Origin: CAVSXS01 sp963767715
Lineage (GTDB): Bacteria > Chloroflexota > Ktedonobacteria > Ktedonobacterales > Ktedonobacteraceae
DNA length: 64,000 nucleotides
Assembly: GCA_963767715.1 (NCBI GenBank)
Contig: CAVYFA010000007.1
Coordinates: 62,001-126,000, forward strand
Reading direction: 5' to 3'
This document shows, piece after piece, positions 21,902-31,353 of this stretch (positions are counted from its first letter, which is position 1; each line of letters opens with the position of its first letter). Under the pieces are notes generated by a model that saw only the letters and a list, made by a program, of their open reading frames with translations, did no database searches and was not told the origin of the DNA. A program made the position numbers and the translations under genes.

Positions 21902-23782
21902 TCACACTTCGCGATACTCGCCTTCGACCGTGTTCGAGTCACCTTCGGAGGAAGACTCCTGTGAGCCCGCCGCAGCTCCGGCCTGGCCATAAACCTCCTG
22001 GCCAACGCGCTGCAAGGCGCTCTCAAGCTCGTAAGTCGTGCTCCTCACACGCTGCATGTCGTTAGCGGCAAGCGCATCGCGCACCGCTTTGATCTTCGCC
22101 TCGACGTCAGACCGCACACCGGCAGGGACTTTCTCCCCAACGTCGCGCAGCGTGCGTTCGGCCTGGTAAGCCATGCTGTCGGCACGGTTGCGCTCCTCGA
22201 TCTCTTCCTTGCGCTGGCGGTCTTCCTGAGCGTGCAGTTCGGCATCACGCACCATGCGATCGATCTCTCCCTTGGAGAGGCCGCTCGAAGCGGTGATCGT
22301 GATCTTTTGCTCGCGCCCGGTCGCCCGGTCCTTCGCGGAGACGTTCAGGATACCGTTGGCATCGATATCGAAGGTCACTTCGACCTGCGGCATGCCGCGC
22401 GGCGCCGGGGCAATCCCCTCGAGCCTGAAGTGACCCAGGCTCTTGTTGTCGCGCGCCATCTCGCGCTCGCCCTGCAAGACATGGATCTCCACGGCCGGCT
22501 GGTTGTCCTCAGCCGTGCTGAAGATCTCGCTCTTGCGGGCGGGAATGGTCGTATTGCGCTCGATCAGGCGTGTCATCACGCCGCCCAGCGTCTCAACGCC
22601 CAGCGACAGCGGCGTCACATCGAGCAGCAGCACATCCTTCACATCGCCTCCAAGCACACCGGCCTGGATCGCGGCGCCGATAGCCACCACCTCGTCAGGG
22701 TTGACGCCCTTGTGCGGCTCCTTGTTGAAGACCTTGCGCACCAGTTCAATGATGGCTGGCATGCGTGTCTGCCCACCGACCAGCACCACTTCGTTGATAT
22801 CGCTGGGCTGTAGACCCGCGTCATCCAGCGCCTTCATAATCGGACCGCGCGTGCGCTCGATCAGGTCGGCCACCAGTTGCTCCAGTTTCGCCCGGGTCAG
22901 AGTCATGACCAGGTGCTTGGGGCCGCTGGCATCAGCCGTGATGAAAGGCAGGTTGATCTCCGTCTGCATCGAAGACGAGAGTTCGATCTTGGCGCGTTCG
23001 GCCGCTTCTTTCAAACGCTGCAAGGCCATTCGGTCGTTGCGCAGGTCGATGCCTTGCTCCTTGCGGAACTCGTCGGCCAGCCAATCGATGATGCGCTGGT
23101 CGAAGTCATCACCACCCAGGTGCGTGTCGCCGTTGGTGGATTTGACCTCGAAGATGCCCTCGCCCAGTTGTAGGATCGAGATGTCGAAGGTGCCACCACC
23201 AAGGTCGTAGACGGCGATCGTCTCGTCCTTTTTCTTATCCAGTCCATACGCAAGCGAAGCAGCCGTGGGCTCGTTGATGATGCGCAGCACATCCAGTCCT
23301 GCTATCTTGCCCGCGTCTTTGGTCGCCTGCCGCTGGGTATCGTTAAAGTAGGCAGGAACGGTAATCACTGCCTGCGTGATCTTTTCGCCCAGTTTGGCCT
23401 CCGCGTCGGTTCTCAACTTTTGTAGGATCATCGCGGAAATTTCGGGCGGACTGTACTCGCGCCCACCGAGCATGACACGCGCATCACCGTTAGCCGCGCG
23501 CGTGATCTTATACGGCACGCTCTTCATCGTGCGCTGCACCTCGGGGTCATCGTATTTGCGACCCATCAGGCGCTTGATGGAGTAAACCGTATTTTCTGGG
23601 TTCGTGATCGCCTGTCGCCGCGCAATCTGACCGACCAGGCGCTCGCCGCCCTTGGTCATTGCCACAACCGATGGGGTAAGACGCGAACCCTCGCTGTTCT
23701 CCAGCACGGTCGGCTCGCCCGCCTCAATCACCGCCACCACAGAATTTGTTGTTCCCAGGTCGATGCCAAGAATCTTGGCCAT
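21902..23782 (-). CDS. dnaK: Molecular chaperone DnaK (Hsp70)
   Basis: DnaK of 626 residues with all diagnostic segments: GIDLGTTNSVVAV at the start, VITVPAYFNDTQRQATKDAG, VYDLGGGTFDIS, VVLVGGQTRMP, the substrate-binding domain from about residue 390 and a C-terminal acidic tail. It is an ATP-dependent chaperone working with GrpE and the J protein. AAAGGAGG lies before the ATG. It has its own promoter with the inverted repeat shared by grpE and hspR, so it is probably under HspR control rather than expressed only from grpE. Confidence 0.98.
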   Translation of the reverse strand: MAKILGIDLGTTNSVVAVIEAGEPTVLENSEGSRLTPSVVAMTKGGERLVGQIARRQAITNPENTVYSIKRLMGRKYDDPEVQRTMKSVPYKITRAANGDARVMLGGREYSPPEISAMILQKLRTDAEAKLGEKITQAVITVPAYFNDTQRQATKDAGKIAGLDVLRIINEPTAASLAYGLDKKKDETIAVYDLGGGTFDISILQLGEGIFEVKSTNGDTHLGGDDFDQRIIDWLADEFRKEQGIDLRNDRMALQRLKEAAERAKIELSSSMQTEINLPFITADASGPKHLVMTLTRAKLEQLVADLIERTRGPIMKALDDAGLQPSDINEVVLVGGQTRMPAIIELVRKVFNKEPHKGVNPDEVVAIGAAIQAGVLGGDVKDVLLLDVTPLSLGVETLGGVMTRLIERNTTIPARKSEIFSTAEDNQPAVEIHVLQGEREMARDNKSLGHFRLEGIAPAPRGMPQVEVTFDIDANGILNVSAKDRATGREQKITITASSGLSKGEIDRMVRDAELHAQEDRQRKEEIEERNRADSMAYQAERTLRDVGEKVPAGVRSDVEAKIKAVRDALAANDMQRVRSTTYELESALQRVGQEVYGQAGAAAGSQESSSEGDSNTVEGEYREV

Positions 23783-23873
23783 ATCGTAGCCTCCTTTTAT
23801 TGTGTTTGCCGAATTCCATTTGCTTTCCGCCTCAACGGAATGCCGGATATCCCAACAAATCTCTTAGTATTTT

Positions 23874-23903
23874 TTGTTAGATAGTCTAACACATTCTGTC
23901 AGA
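23874..23903 (-). promoter_or_regulatory. dnaK promoter with candidate HspR operator
   Basis: Minus strand: -35 CTGACA (23902-23897), 17-bp spacer, -10 TAACAA (23879-23874). The inverted repeat TCTGACA-GAATG-TGTTAGA (23903-23885) covers the -35 and the start of the spacer, as at grpE and hspR. Confidence 0.62.
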
Positions 23904-23943
23904 TACAACAAGCTATTAGTAGTATCTATTCCCAATTTGACAT

Positions 23944-24495
23944 TCAATTTCTTTCCGCGCCCGCTACAATCACCTGCGCCGGGCGAATGATGCGCTCATT
24001 CAGCGCATAGCCTGGGCGCGTGACCTGCACGATTGTCCCGGTCTCCAGGCCTGTATCCGGCTGACTCATCACCGCCTCGTGCAGGCGCGGGTCGAAGACT
24101 TCACCTTCCTTGCCCACCTGGCGCACACCCATCTGTTCCAGCGTGCTGAAAAGCTGCCTGCCGACCAGTAAGATGCCTTGTGTCCAGGGTTGATCGGCGT
24201 TCTCCGCCGGCGCAGCCTGTATCGCGCGTCCAAGATTATCCAGTACCGGCAGCAGTTGCTCCAGTACAGCCACCTGCGCCGCTGCGCGCTCCTCCTGCTG
24301 ATCCTGGCTGGTCCGGCGTTTGTAATTGATGAAATCAGCCTGGCTTCGCCGCAAGCTATCCAGGTACTCTTCACTTTTTAGCCGTTCCGACTCAAGCTGA
24401 AGCTCCAACTCGGCAACGCGACTCTCCAGCTCAGCCTTGTCCTGCCGCGCATCCTGGGAATGTATTCGCTGGAACTCCTGTCCCTTAAATTGCAT
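23944..24495 (-). CDS. grpE: Nucleotide exchange factor GrpE
   Basis: GrpE of 183 residues: a long N-terminal helical segment (ELESRVAELELQLESERL), FINYKRRTSQDQ, LEQLLPVLDNLGRAIQ, and the beta-wing with FDPRLHEAVM and VTRPGYALNERIIRPAQVIV. It releases ADP from DnaK. The frame extends upstream to 24549, but ATG at 24495 with AGAGGA is preferred. Gene order on the minus strand is hspR-grpE-dnaK-cbpA, and each of the first three has its own promoter. Confidence 0.95.
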   Translation of the reverse strand: MQFKGQEFQRIHSQDARQDKAELESRVAELELQLESERLKSEEYLDSLRRSQADFINYKRRTSQDQQEERAAAQVAVLEQLLPVLDNLGRAIQAAPAENADQPWTQGILLVGRQLFSTLEQMGVRQVGKEGEVFDPRLHEAVMSQPDTGLETGTIVQVTRPGYALNERIIRPAQVIVAGAERN

Positions 24496-24581
24496 AGATT
24501 TTGTCCTCTTTGTTTGTCTCTCACCGCTCAACTTGCTGCATCTCCGCAAACATATAAAACGATGCTGATCTTTCTAAAGGT

Positions 24582-24611
24582 ATACTACAATTTCTTACAA
24601 ATTTTGTCAAA
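24582..24611 (-). promoter_or_regulatory. grpE promoter with candidate HspR operator
   Basis: Minus strand: -35 TTGACA (24610-24605), 17-bp spacer, -10 TAGTAT (24587-24582). Inverted repeat TTTGACA-AAATT-TGTAAGA (24611-24593). Confidence 0.72.
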
Positions 24612-24665
24612 TCACTTGTCATAAATTATCAACATGCAAAACATTGCCTGGAATGACTTGCTTCA

Positions 24666-25043
24666 TCAGTATTCGGTCAATTCCTCTATATGTATTTGGT
24701 GGTGCTCTTCCTCGTAACGTATCAGAGTTTGCCGCACGTCGTTCACTTCTTGTTGGAGCACAGTCACCTGCCGGCGCATCTGGATGATATGACGGATTCC
24801 TACGGCGTTAACCCCCTGCGCGTATAACTCGGCAACTTCTTTGAGAACGTTGACATCCTGATCAGAATAGAGTCGATTCTTCCCTGCCTGGCGCGCCGGT
24901 TCCAACAGTCCGGCCTCTTCATATCGGCGCAGCATCTGCGGCGGCAAACCCACGAGTTGAGAGACAACCCCGATCGTATACTTCGGCAGGCTCACGTCAT
25001 TCACTCCAGCATTCTGCGCGAGTCTCCTGGGCTTCTGTCTCAT
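24666..25043 (-). CDS. hspR: HspR-like MerR-family heat-shock repressor
   Basis: Protein of 125 residues. A MerR-type helix-turn-helix (YTIGVVSQLVGLPPQMLRRY, EEAGLLEPAR, GKNRLYSDQDV) is followed by VAELYAQGVNAVGIRHIIQM and a C-terminal coiled coil, the HspR pattern. HspR represses dnaK operons and uses DnaK as co-repressor in actinobacteria. Its location beside grpE and dnaK and the shared inverted repeat in its own promoter support the same role with autoregulation. The open frame reaches 25085, inside the -10 box, so ATG at 25043 with AAAGGAGGAG is the start. Confidence 0.88.
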   Translation of the reverse strand: MRQKPRRLAQNAGVNDVSLPKYTIGVVSQLVGLPPQMLRRYEEAGLLEPARQAGKNRLYSDQDVNVLKEVAELYAQGVNAVGIRHIIQMRRQVTVLQQEVNDVRQTLIRYEEEHHQIHIEELTEY

Positions 25044-25083
25044 ATTTCTCCTCCTTTCGCCTTCCCTCAAATAGCTACAACAC

Positions 25084-25113
25084 ATGATACATCATCTAAC
25101 AAATTCTGTCAAA
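25084..25113 (-). promoter_or_regulatory. hspR promoter with candidate HspR operator
   Basis: Minus strand: -35 TTGACA (25112-25107), 17-bp spacer, -10 TATCAT (25089-25084), close to consensus. Inverted repeat TTTGACA-GAATT-TGTTAGA (25113-25095) overlaps the -35 and spacer. Confidence 0.78.
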
Positions 25114-25169
25114 TAGAGTAACAAGTCCTCAAACATTAGTAGATAAGATTTTCTGTGAGCGAACTTGAG

Positions 25170-25370
25170 AGAGGTCCTGCCTGTCATCCTGAGCGCAGCG
25201 AAGGATCTCTCCGTTCCTTACACTAGATCCTTTGCTGCGCTCAGTGGACTGTCACACTTCCTCTGAGGGGAGGCCACCCAACATGTAGGGACAGGGGGCG
25301 GTCGGGTGGCTGGGTTGGGGCCTTGTGCCTGTCCGGTCTCGCCCACCTGAGATGTGACAGTCCCTACATT
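25170..25370. repeat. Intergenic repeat block (family D and a GTCACA-type repeat)
   Basis: CATCCTGAGCGCAGCGAAGG at 25184 and its inverted partner near 25225 form a hairpin; further copies lie near 27.97, 56.05-56.12 and 58.03-58.09 kb. From 25248 a second repeat (CTGTCACA ... CACCTGAGATGTGACAG) is shared with 39798-39864. No gene is seen. Confidence 0.7.
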
Positions 25371-27009
25371 TCAAAGCTCGATATCGGCGGAGCGGAACTG
25401 CAGCAGGCCTATGATGAGCAGTGCGATGCCCACGCCGGTCATGCCCAGGAAGTTGGTCCAGTTCATGCCGAGGAAGACCGGGTTGCCATAAAGGTGGAAA
25501 ATGGAGAGCGACATGACCCAACCAGGAAATTGGATATTCCCTTCAAGTGATTCTTGCAGGTAGGACAGCACGAGATAGGCGGTCACGATGCCCAGCACGG
25601 CGCCATAGCGCAGGCGTCCGGCCAGGGCATACACCAGGCCCATAGTAATCAGCGCCGGAGGAAGCATACCGAAACTGGCCGCGAGCAGTCTGCCCTGATC
25701 GACGTTCAGGTTGATGATTTGTGCCCCAATGCTAAGCGTGAGCCAGGTCAGGACAGGAGCCAGCAGGACTACGAGGAGATTCGCGCCGAAGCGTTCCAAC
25801 AGGACCCGTGGTCGCGATTGTGGGGTGCTGAAAATCAGTTCCAGCCGCCCGTTTTCCAGGTCCGAAGACCACTTCAAGGCCAGCGTCAGCGCAAGGATCA
25901 CGACCAGCGCTGGCACGAACGCGAAGACGAGCGTGCCCAGCAAGGCGGCATTGCTGTTGGTGGGAGTGTCGAACAGGTACTGTGTCAGCCAGGGGGTCTG
26001 CTGCACTGCCTGGTTGAATGCCTTCTGGATGCCGGGAGTCAGGAACAGCAAACCGGCACAAAAGGCTACCATGCCGAGCAGCCACCAGAAGGAACTCCAA
26101 CCATCTGCGAAGAGCGTCTGCAAGCTGACGGCGCGTGTGGAGACCTGGCGCTCGGCTCGGCTCAGGCTGCGCAGCGCCGGCTGTGCTGCCGCTGGCTCTC
26201 TCGCGCTGCGACTCAAACGCTGACCCGCCAATATCGCGCCTGGCGAACAGGACGATGCTTCCCACCAGGCAGAGCACGGCAGAGACCCAGCGAGGAGCAG
26301 TGCTGCCAGGGGCTGGTTCAGGGAAACTGGGCAGGAGCGGACGGTTGAGGTTGTAATAATAGAACGGCGAGAGGTACGGCAGCCAACTGCCACTCACTTC
26401 CCGTCCGGTCATTTCCAGCACCACGAACAGGATCAGCAGGCCGCTTGCCCAGCCTGCTGCCGCGCGGCGGCTCGCGGTCAATTGGGAGATGAGCAGCGCC
26501 ACCATGCCAAAGAAGAAGGCCAGCAGGCTCACGTTCAGCCCCGCCAGCAGTGCCCTGATAAAATTGACATGTCCGCCACCAAGACCGGCTTCCCCTCCCA
26601 CGACACCTAGAGAGAACAGCACCGCGATGACGAGCAGTGCGAGCAAGAGCGCGCCGACCTTCTCCAGCAGCAGGCGAGCGCGTGCCTCTGATGTAGCGAG
26701 TAGCACATCCATGCTGCCGCGTTCCTCTTCTCCGCGCACCAGGCGGGCGCCGGCCAGGATAGGCCAGATGCTGAGTAAGAGTGGCACGGTGGTTTCCAGG
26801 TAGCGAAAGGTGATATACCCCTCGGGGGTATTCATCGCGTAGGGATCGCCGAGAAAGCTGAGGATATGCGCGAAGCTGATAAAGGCCGTCACCACAGCCG
26901 GTGTGGCCGTGGCGAAACTGGCGGCCATGAGTACAGCCAGTCCGTAGCCCCAGGCCAGCATCGGTACCCGGTAATCTCGAAGCGATTTACTCAAAATGCT
27001 GCGAAACAT
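25371..27009 (-). pseudogene. ABC-2 type exporter permease, frameshifted
   Basis: Two overlapping frames join into one protein of about 545 residues. The first (MFRSILSKSLRDYRVPMLAW to VLFARRDIGGSA) has about six membrane segments; the second (from REPAAAQPALRSLSRAERQ to the stop, QFRSADIEL) has another six. The break is near 26210-26225. It matches the large two-module ABC-2 permeases of drug or polyketide exporters. AGGAGG precedes the ATG at 27009, and the ATPase gene ends 10 bp upstream. As written the exporter is not functional. Confidence 0.8.
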
Positions 27010-27019
27010 AGCACACCTC

Positions 27020-27940
27020 CTATCCTGCCAGCGTAGAAGGCTCCTGCTGCGGCTCATAGAAGCGCAGGAAGACTTCTTCCAACGTTGGCTCGTGTGTGGC
27101 AATATTCGTGGCGTTGTGCTGGCCTGGCGATGCGAATGATCTCCGTTAAATCACCCTGGACGTGCAGGTGCAGGGTGTGTTCATCTGCCCCCTGAGCCAC
27201 ATTGGTTACACCGGCCACATGTTTGAACCATTCTACGGAAGCCGGACCGGCGAAGCTGATCTCCACATCACGCTGGCGGATATCTTTGAGCGCCGAGACA
27301 TGGTCGATTTTGACCAGCCGACCTTCGCGGATGATGGCGACGCGGTCGCAGGTCTGCTCTATTTCGGGTAGGATGTGCGAGGAGAGGAAGACGGTGCGTC
27401 CTTCGGCTATGAACCTCGGAGACCATTTTATAGAATTCCTGCTGGTTGAGCGGATCCAGGCCACTGGTTGGTTCGTCGAGGATGAGCAGGCGGGGCTTGT
27501 GCATGAAGGCCTGCACCAGTCCCAACTTTTGTTTGTTGCCGTGCGAGTATTCGCGGAACTTTTTGCTCGGGTCGAAGCCTAGACGTTCAACCAGCACACG
27601 CACATACGCCTGGTCGACACCACCACGCAGATGGCCCAGGTACTCGATGATCTGCGCGCCGCGCAGGCCGGGGTCGAAGGTGAACTCGCCGGGTAGATAG
27701 CCGACCAGCTTCTTGACCTCGGTGGACTGTTGCCAGCAATCCAGGCCGACGATGGTGGCACTGCCGGTGTTCGCGTGCAGCAGGCCCATCAACACGCGCA
27801 TGGTGGTGGTTTTGCCTGCGCCGTTGGGACCCAGAAAGCCGAAGACTTCGCCCTTCTTGAATGTCGAAGGTTACGTCGATGATGCCACGGCTTCTGCCGT
27901 AGCTTTTGGTGAGGGTGTTGGTTTGAATAATGGCTGACAT
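27020..27940 (-). pseudogene. ABC exporter ATP-binding subunit, three frameshifts
   Basis: The pieces in order are MSAIIQTNTLTKSYGRSRGI in the first frame, the Walker A half hidden across the first break (about 27850), then MRVLMGLLHANTGSATIVGL, the Walker B region LLILDEPTSGLDPLNQQEF in the second frame, then IAEGRTVFLSSHILPEIEQT in a third (break about 27410), and finally ATHEPTLEEVFLRFYEPQQE after a break near 27120. Restored, it is an ordinary ABC-2 exporter ATPase of about 306 residues. It lies between the tetR remnant and the permease and shares their state. Confidence 0.82.
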
Positions 27941-28029
27941 GCGTTTTTCCCTTTTGCCAGTTCTGGCCAGAGATCCTTCGCTGCACTCAGAGCCCGCCCT
28001 GGAGCGAAGCGAAGGGATGACATACTGTG

Positions 28030-28749
28030 CTATACTGTTACGGAATGTACCTCTGCATTTTCTTCTAGTGAGACAAACCACTCCTTCAGCGTTTGATCGT
28101 CAACGAGCGTCAAGGAACCTGAAGGCACTCCCAGTAGGCGCTCAAACGCGTCGGTATAGACGGCGACGGTGTGCTCCACGCGCTGCATATCGTCGCGCTC
28201 GGCATCAAACGAGAGAATCAGAGCGCCAATCCTTTCTCCGGCGTCCTGCGCCAGAGACGCAATCACTTCGCCTATCTGATCGGGATAGGCTGACCGTCAT
28301 GACGCCTTCCTGGATACCCTGGCGGATAATCTCGGCGAGGAGAGGCGCAATCTCCCGGATCGCAATTGCGCGCAGTTTCTGGCGCACGATGGCGTTGTCG
28401 TCGGTGAACCAGACGCGCAACAGCGCGAGAAAAAAGGCTTTCTGTCCGATCTTCCACCGGTTAGCTGTGGCTAAGTAACGCTGGAGTTTTTCGAGCGCAG
28501 GCAGCAGCCGGATCATGCACGATGGGCAAGAGAAGTTGTACCGCTTCTACTCCTATGCGTTCGACCATTGCTTCAAGCAATGCCTGCTTCGAATCAAAGT
28601 AGTGATAGAACGCTCCCTTGGAAATCTGGAGGTCGTCGAGGATATCCTGGATCGTCATCTGCTCATATCCTTTAGCTATAGATGAGCCGCTGTGCGGCAT
28701 CGAGAATTTCATTGCGTCTGACGGTATGTTCTTTGACGATCCGTGTCAT
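28030..28749 (-). pseudogene. TetR-family regulator, three frameshifts
   Basis: The start MTRIVKEHTVRRNEILDAAQ is followed by a break near 28675; then KGYEQMTIQDILDDLQISKG (helix-turn-helix) and ALLEAMVERIG, a break near 28510, ALEKLQRYLATANRWKIGQK, and a last break near 28285 before RIGALILSFDAERDDMQRVE. GGAGG precedes the ATG at 28749. It presumably repressed the exporter genes that follow and its own promoter. The dense frameshifts make loss of function likely if the sequence is accurate. Confidence 0.8.
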
Positions 28750-28765
28750 GGTTGCCTCCACGTAT

Positions 28766-28782
28766 AGACCGACCGTCGGTCT
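28766..28782. promoter_or_regulatory. TetR-type palindromic operator
   Basis: AGACCGACCGTCGGTCT is a near-perfect palindrome 16 bp upstream of the tetR start, the form widely seen at TetR-family sites. It would be the operator of the regulator at 28030-28749. Confidence 0.8.
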
Positions 28783-28868
28783 GTTACTATAAATAAGTAT
28801 AGCCGAGGATAGGGTTGGTGTCAACTGGAAAGGGAATAAAAGTTGTAGGCAAATGACTATAAGACAAG

Positions 28869-28913
28869 AGTAGGGCCCGATTTATCGTGGCCACCGCCGA
28901 TTTATCGGCCAGT
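28869..28913. repeat. Intergenic repeat family E, copy 2
   Basis: AGTAGGGCCCGATTTATCGT, then CCGCCGATTTATCGGCCAGT. Shared with 15081-15131 and 29834-29880. It lies in the gap between tetR and the TIM-barrel gene. Confidence 0.78.
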
Positions 28914-29001
28914 CTTGCTTGATCGATGACGGAGATTCTTGCCGATTAATCTGCCCCTACTAATGAGAGGAAATAGAAGACCTTAATTCAATGCCACCAC
29001 A

Positions 29002-29739
29002 TCAAGACCTGAAATACTCCAGAGAAATCCTCGCGCTCTCGAGCGAAGGCATCTGTGGATAATCGTTCTCGACAGCACACCACAAGCCGCGCACCTGCGC
29101 AAAAGCACAGATGTGTCGCATATCCAGTATGCCCTTGCCAACTTCAGTCATCGAACGATCTGCCGCCATATCTTTGAGGTGAATGAGCGCCACACGCTCT
29201 CCAAGCGCTTCAAGATATGTAACGGGATCGATGCCCGCGTAGGCTGCCCAGTATACATCCAGCTCGATCTTTACTAGCGAAGCATCGGTCGCCTGGAGCA
29301 AATAATCGATGAGATAAATGCCATCAAAACGCGTGAACTCAAAGTCGTGGTTATGATAGCCAAATGTTATGCCCTGTTCCCGGCATCGACGCCCAATCTC
29401 ATTCAGGCGAGGAGCAAGCGCCCGTATCCCCTCCGGTGTCCGCCACTCATTCGCCAGGCTGGGTAGCACGATACACGAGCAGTGGATATCCTGGCAATAG
29501 CGCATCGACGTGTCCAGTTGCTGGCCCTCCAGTGCATCCAACCCGAGGTGCGTACCGGCCACAAGCAGCCCCGTCTCAGCGAGCAGTGCCGCCATCTCCT
29601 GCGCGCTCAGTCCCCCATATCCGGCGAACTCCACGCCGGAGTAGCCGATCTCCGCCACGCGCCGCAGCGTTCCGGCGAAATCCCGCCCAGTCTCATCTCG
29701 CACAGTATACAACTCCAATGCTACCTTCAGATCGTTCAC
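29002..29739 (-). CDS. Sugar phosphate isomerase/epimerase-like TIM-barrel protein
   Basis: Xylose-isomerase-like TIM barrel of 245 residues: VALELYTVRDETGRDF, YSGVEFAGYGGLSAQEMA, FGYHNHDFEF (metal-site His), IELDVYWAAYAG, VALIHLKDMA and the C-terminal VENDYPQM. These use a divalent metal to isomerise or epimerise sugars or inositol derivatives; the substrate is unknown. It starts at GTG with AAGGAGAG upstream. It is divergent from the Gfo/Idh oxidoreductase at 29977, a common pairing in inositol and keto-sugar catabolism. Confidence 0.88.
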   Translation of the reverse strand: MNDLKVALELYTVRDETGRDFAGTLRRVAEIGYSGVEFAGYGGLSAQEMAALLAETGLLVAGTHLGLDALEGQQLDTSMRYCQDIHCSCIVLPSLANEWRTPEGIRALAPRLNEIGRRCREQGITFGYHNHDFEFTRFDGIYLIDYLLQATDASLVKIELDVYWAAYAGIDPVTYLEALGERVALIHLKDMAADRSMTEVGKGILDMRHICAFAQVRGLWCAVENDYPQMPSLESARISLEYFRS

Positions 29740-29833
29740 GTCATTCTCTCCTTATCCAGTAACTTCGCTTGCGCAATTTTCTTCCGCTTGCACGGGTGTA
29801 TGAAACAGTTGTAGCCAAACGACCTTCAAACAA

Positions 29834-29880
29834 GAGTAGGGCCCGGTTTACCGCGGCCACCGCCGATTTATCGGCCAGTC
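29834..29880. repeat. Intergenic repeat family E, copy 3
   Basis: AGTAGGGCCCGGTTTACCGC, then CCGCCGATTTATCGGCCAGT. Differences from copy 2 in the first block (GATTTATC versus GGTTTACC) keep the internal pairing, as in a folded RNA or a palindromic binding site. Confidence 0.78.
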
Positions 29881-29976
29881 CGCATGGATGAGAGGCTGCT
29901 TACAACTTTTTCATACACCCCTCTAGCACTATAGCACACGCTGGGGTTGCGATGTCCGTTGTGCCATAATAAATAT

Positions 29977-31086
29977 ATGAACAGAAAAACACCTGTTGGC
30001 ATCATCGGATGCGGCAATATCAGCTCCGTCTATCTCAAAGCGCCCCGCCTCTTCGACATCTTGCAAGTCGTTGCCTGCGCCGACATCGATATGGAGCGCG
30101 CGCGCAGCCAGGCCAGGCAATACGGCGTTCCCAGAGCATGCACCGTAGAGGAGCTGCTGGCCGATCCAGAGATCGAGATCGTCATCAACCTCACCGTCCC
30201 CAACGCACACGCCGGGGTTGCGCTTCAAGCCATCGCAGCGGGCAAAGCCATCTACGGTGAAAAGCCGCTCGCCACAACACGAGCAGACGGCAAAGCCATT
30301 CTGGATGCCGCCCACGCCAGGCGACTGCGCGTCGGCAATGCACCCGATACTTTCCTCGGCGGAGGATTTCAAACCTGTATCAAGTTGATCAACGATGGAG
30401 TGATCGGAACGCCCGTGGCCGCCACTGCTTTCAAGTTGAACCACGGCATGGAGTACTGGCATCCCGACCCCTCTTTCTTCTATCAACCAGGTGCGGGTCC
30501 CATGTTCGACGTAGGCCCGTACTATCTCACCGCACTCATCGCCATGATGGGGCCGGTTAGCCGCGTCACCGCCTCGATGCAGACCACCTTTCCCGAACGC
30601 ACCGTGACCAGCGAGCCGAACTACGGAACGAAGATTTCCGTCAATACACCCACCCATATCGCCGGGATCATGGAATTCGCCAGCGGCGCCATCGGCACAA
30701 TCCTCACCAGTTTCGACGTCTGGCACCAGCGCTTACCCTTCATAGAAATCTATGGGACCGAAGGCACCTTGAGCACGCCTGACCCCAACCGCTTCGACGG
30801 CCCGGTCTACATTCGCTGCGCCAACGACGAGGACTGGCGCGAAGTTCCCCTCACGCACGGCTACACCTCCAATGCGCGCGGCCTTGGCATCGCCGATATG
30901 GCCTACGCCATGCGTTCAGGCCGTACGCACCGCGCCAATGGAGCACTGGCCTACCACGTTCTCGACATCATCGAATCCTTCATGCAGTCCGCGACCGAGG
31001 GCAGGCACATCCCCCTCACCAGCACATGCGCACGCCCCGAACCATTGAAACCTGGCATGCATACATGGGAGGTCGGTTCATTGTAG
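29977..31086 (+). CDS. Gfo/Idh/MocA family oxidoreductase
   Basis: Protein of 369 residues with an N-terminal Rossmann domain (VGIIGCGNISSVYLKAPR), the ADID strand end, and the EKPLATT motif with catalytic Lys near residue 95. A C-terminal alpha/beta substrate domain follows (GPMFDVGPYYLTALI). NAD(P)-dependent sugar or inositol dehydrogenase; substrate unknown. There is no RBS before the ATG at 29977, and a CATAAT -10-like box ends 6 bp upstream, so the mRNA may be leaderless. The last codons and stop (GGTTCATTGTAG) belong to repeat family C. Confidence 0.9.
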   Translation: MNRKTPVGIIGCGNISSVYLKAPRLFDILQVVACADIDMERARSQARQYGVPRACTVEELLADPEIEIVINLTVPNAHAGVALQAIAAGKAIYGEKPLATTRADGKAILDAAHARRLRVGNAPDTFLGGGFQTCIKLINDGVIGTPVAATAFKLNHGMEYWHPDPSFFYQPGAGPMFDVGPYYLTALIAMMGPVSRVTASMQTTFPERTVTSEPNYGTKISVNTPTHIAGIMEFASGAIGTILTSFDVWHQRLPFIEIYGTEGTLSTPDPNRFDGPVYIRCANDEDWREVPLTHGYTSNARGLGIADMAYAMRSGRTHRANGALAYHVLDIIESFMQSATEGRHIPLTSTCARPEPLKPGMHTWEVGSL

Positions 31087-31185
31087 AGGCAGGGGCGGCT
31101 GGGAGTGGTGCGGGGCCCCTTGCGGGTGCCTTGCCTGCCTCTGCGCCTCGCTGGCCCTTTCTCGAGAACAACCTACCCGTGTAAG
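31078..31185. repeat. Intergenic repeat family C, copy 1
   Basis: TTCATTGTAGAGGCAGGGGC, then a GGGGCCCCTTGCGGGTGCC core and CGCTGGCCCTTTCTCGAGAA. Other copies are at 41328-41412, 56207-56312 and 58270-58387. It overlaps the end of the Gfo/Idh gene. Confidence 0.85.
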
Positions 31186-31353
31186 ACTCTGCTGGCGCCT
31201 GATCTCTGCACCCTTGCAGTCGCCCTCGTTCCTTACGACCGGATATTCCCGTGCGATACGATATTCCCCATGCGATATAATGATTTCACATGCTACGACC
31301 CCGCGCCATCACTTCATCCGTGCAAGCGCTTTACGGTAGAAAGGCTGGTATAC

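Noticed and set aside
22232..23210. Plus-strand open frames opposite dnaK
   Set aside because: Shadows of dnaK codon bias; no start signals.
25554..26348. Plus-strand frame of 264 codons opposite the ABC permease
   Set aside because: Rich in Gln/Arg/His as expected for antisense of membrane helices; no family features.
28766..28782. Palindrome considered as an attachment site or transposon end
   Set aside because: Its position just upstream of a TetR-family gene and its sequence fit a TetR operator better.
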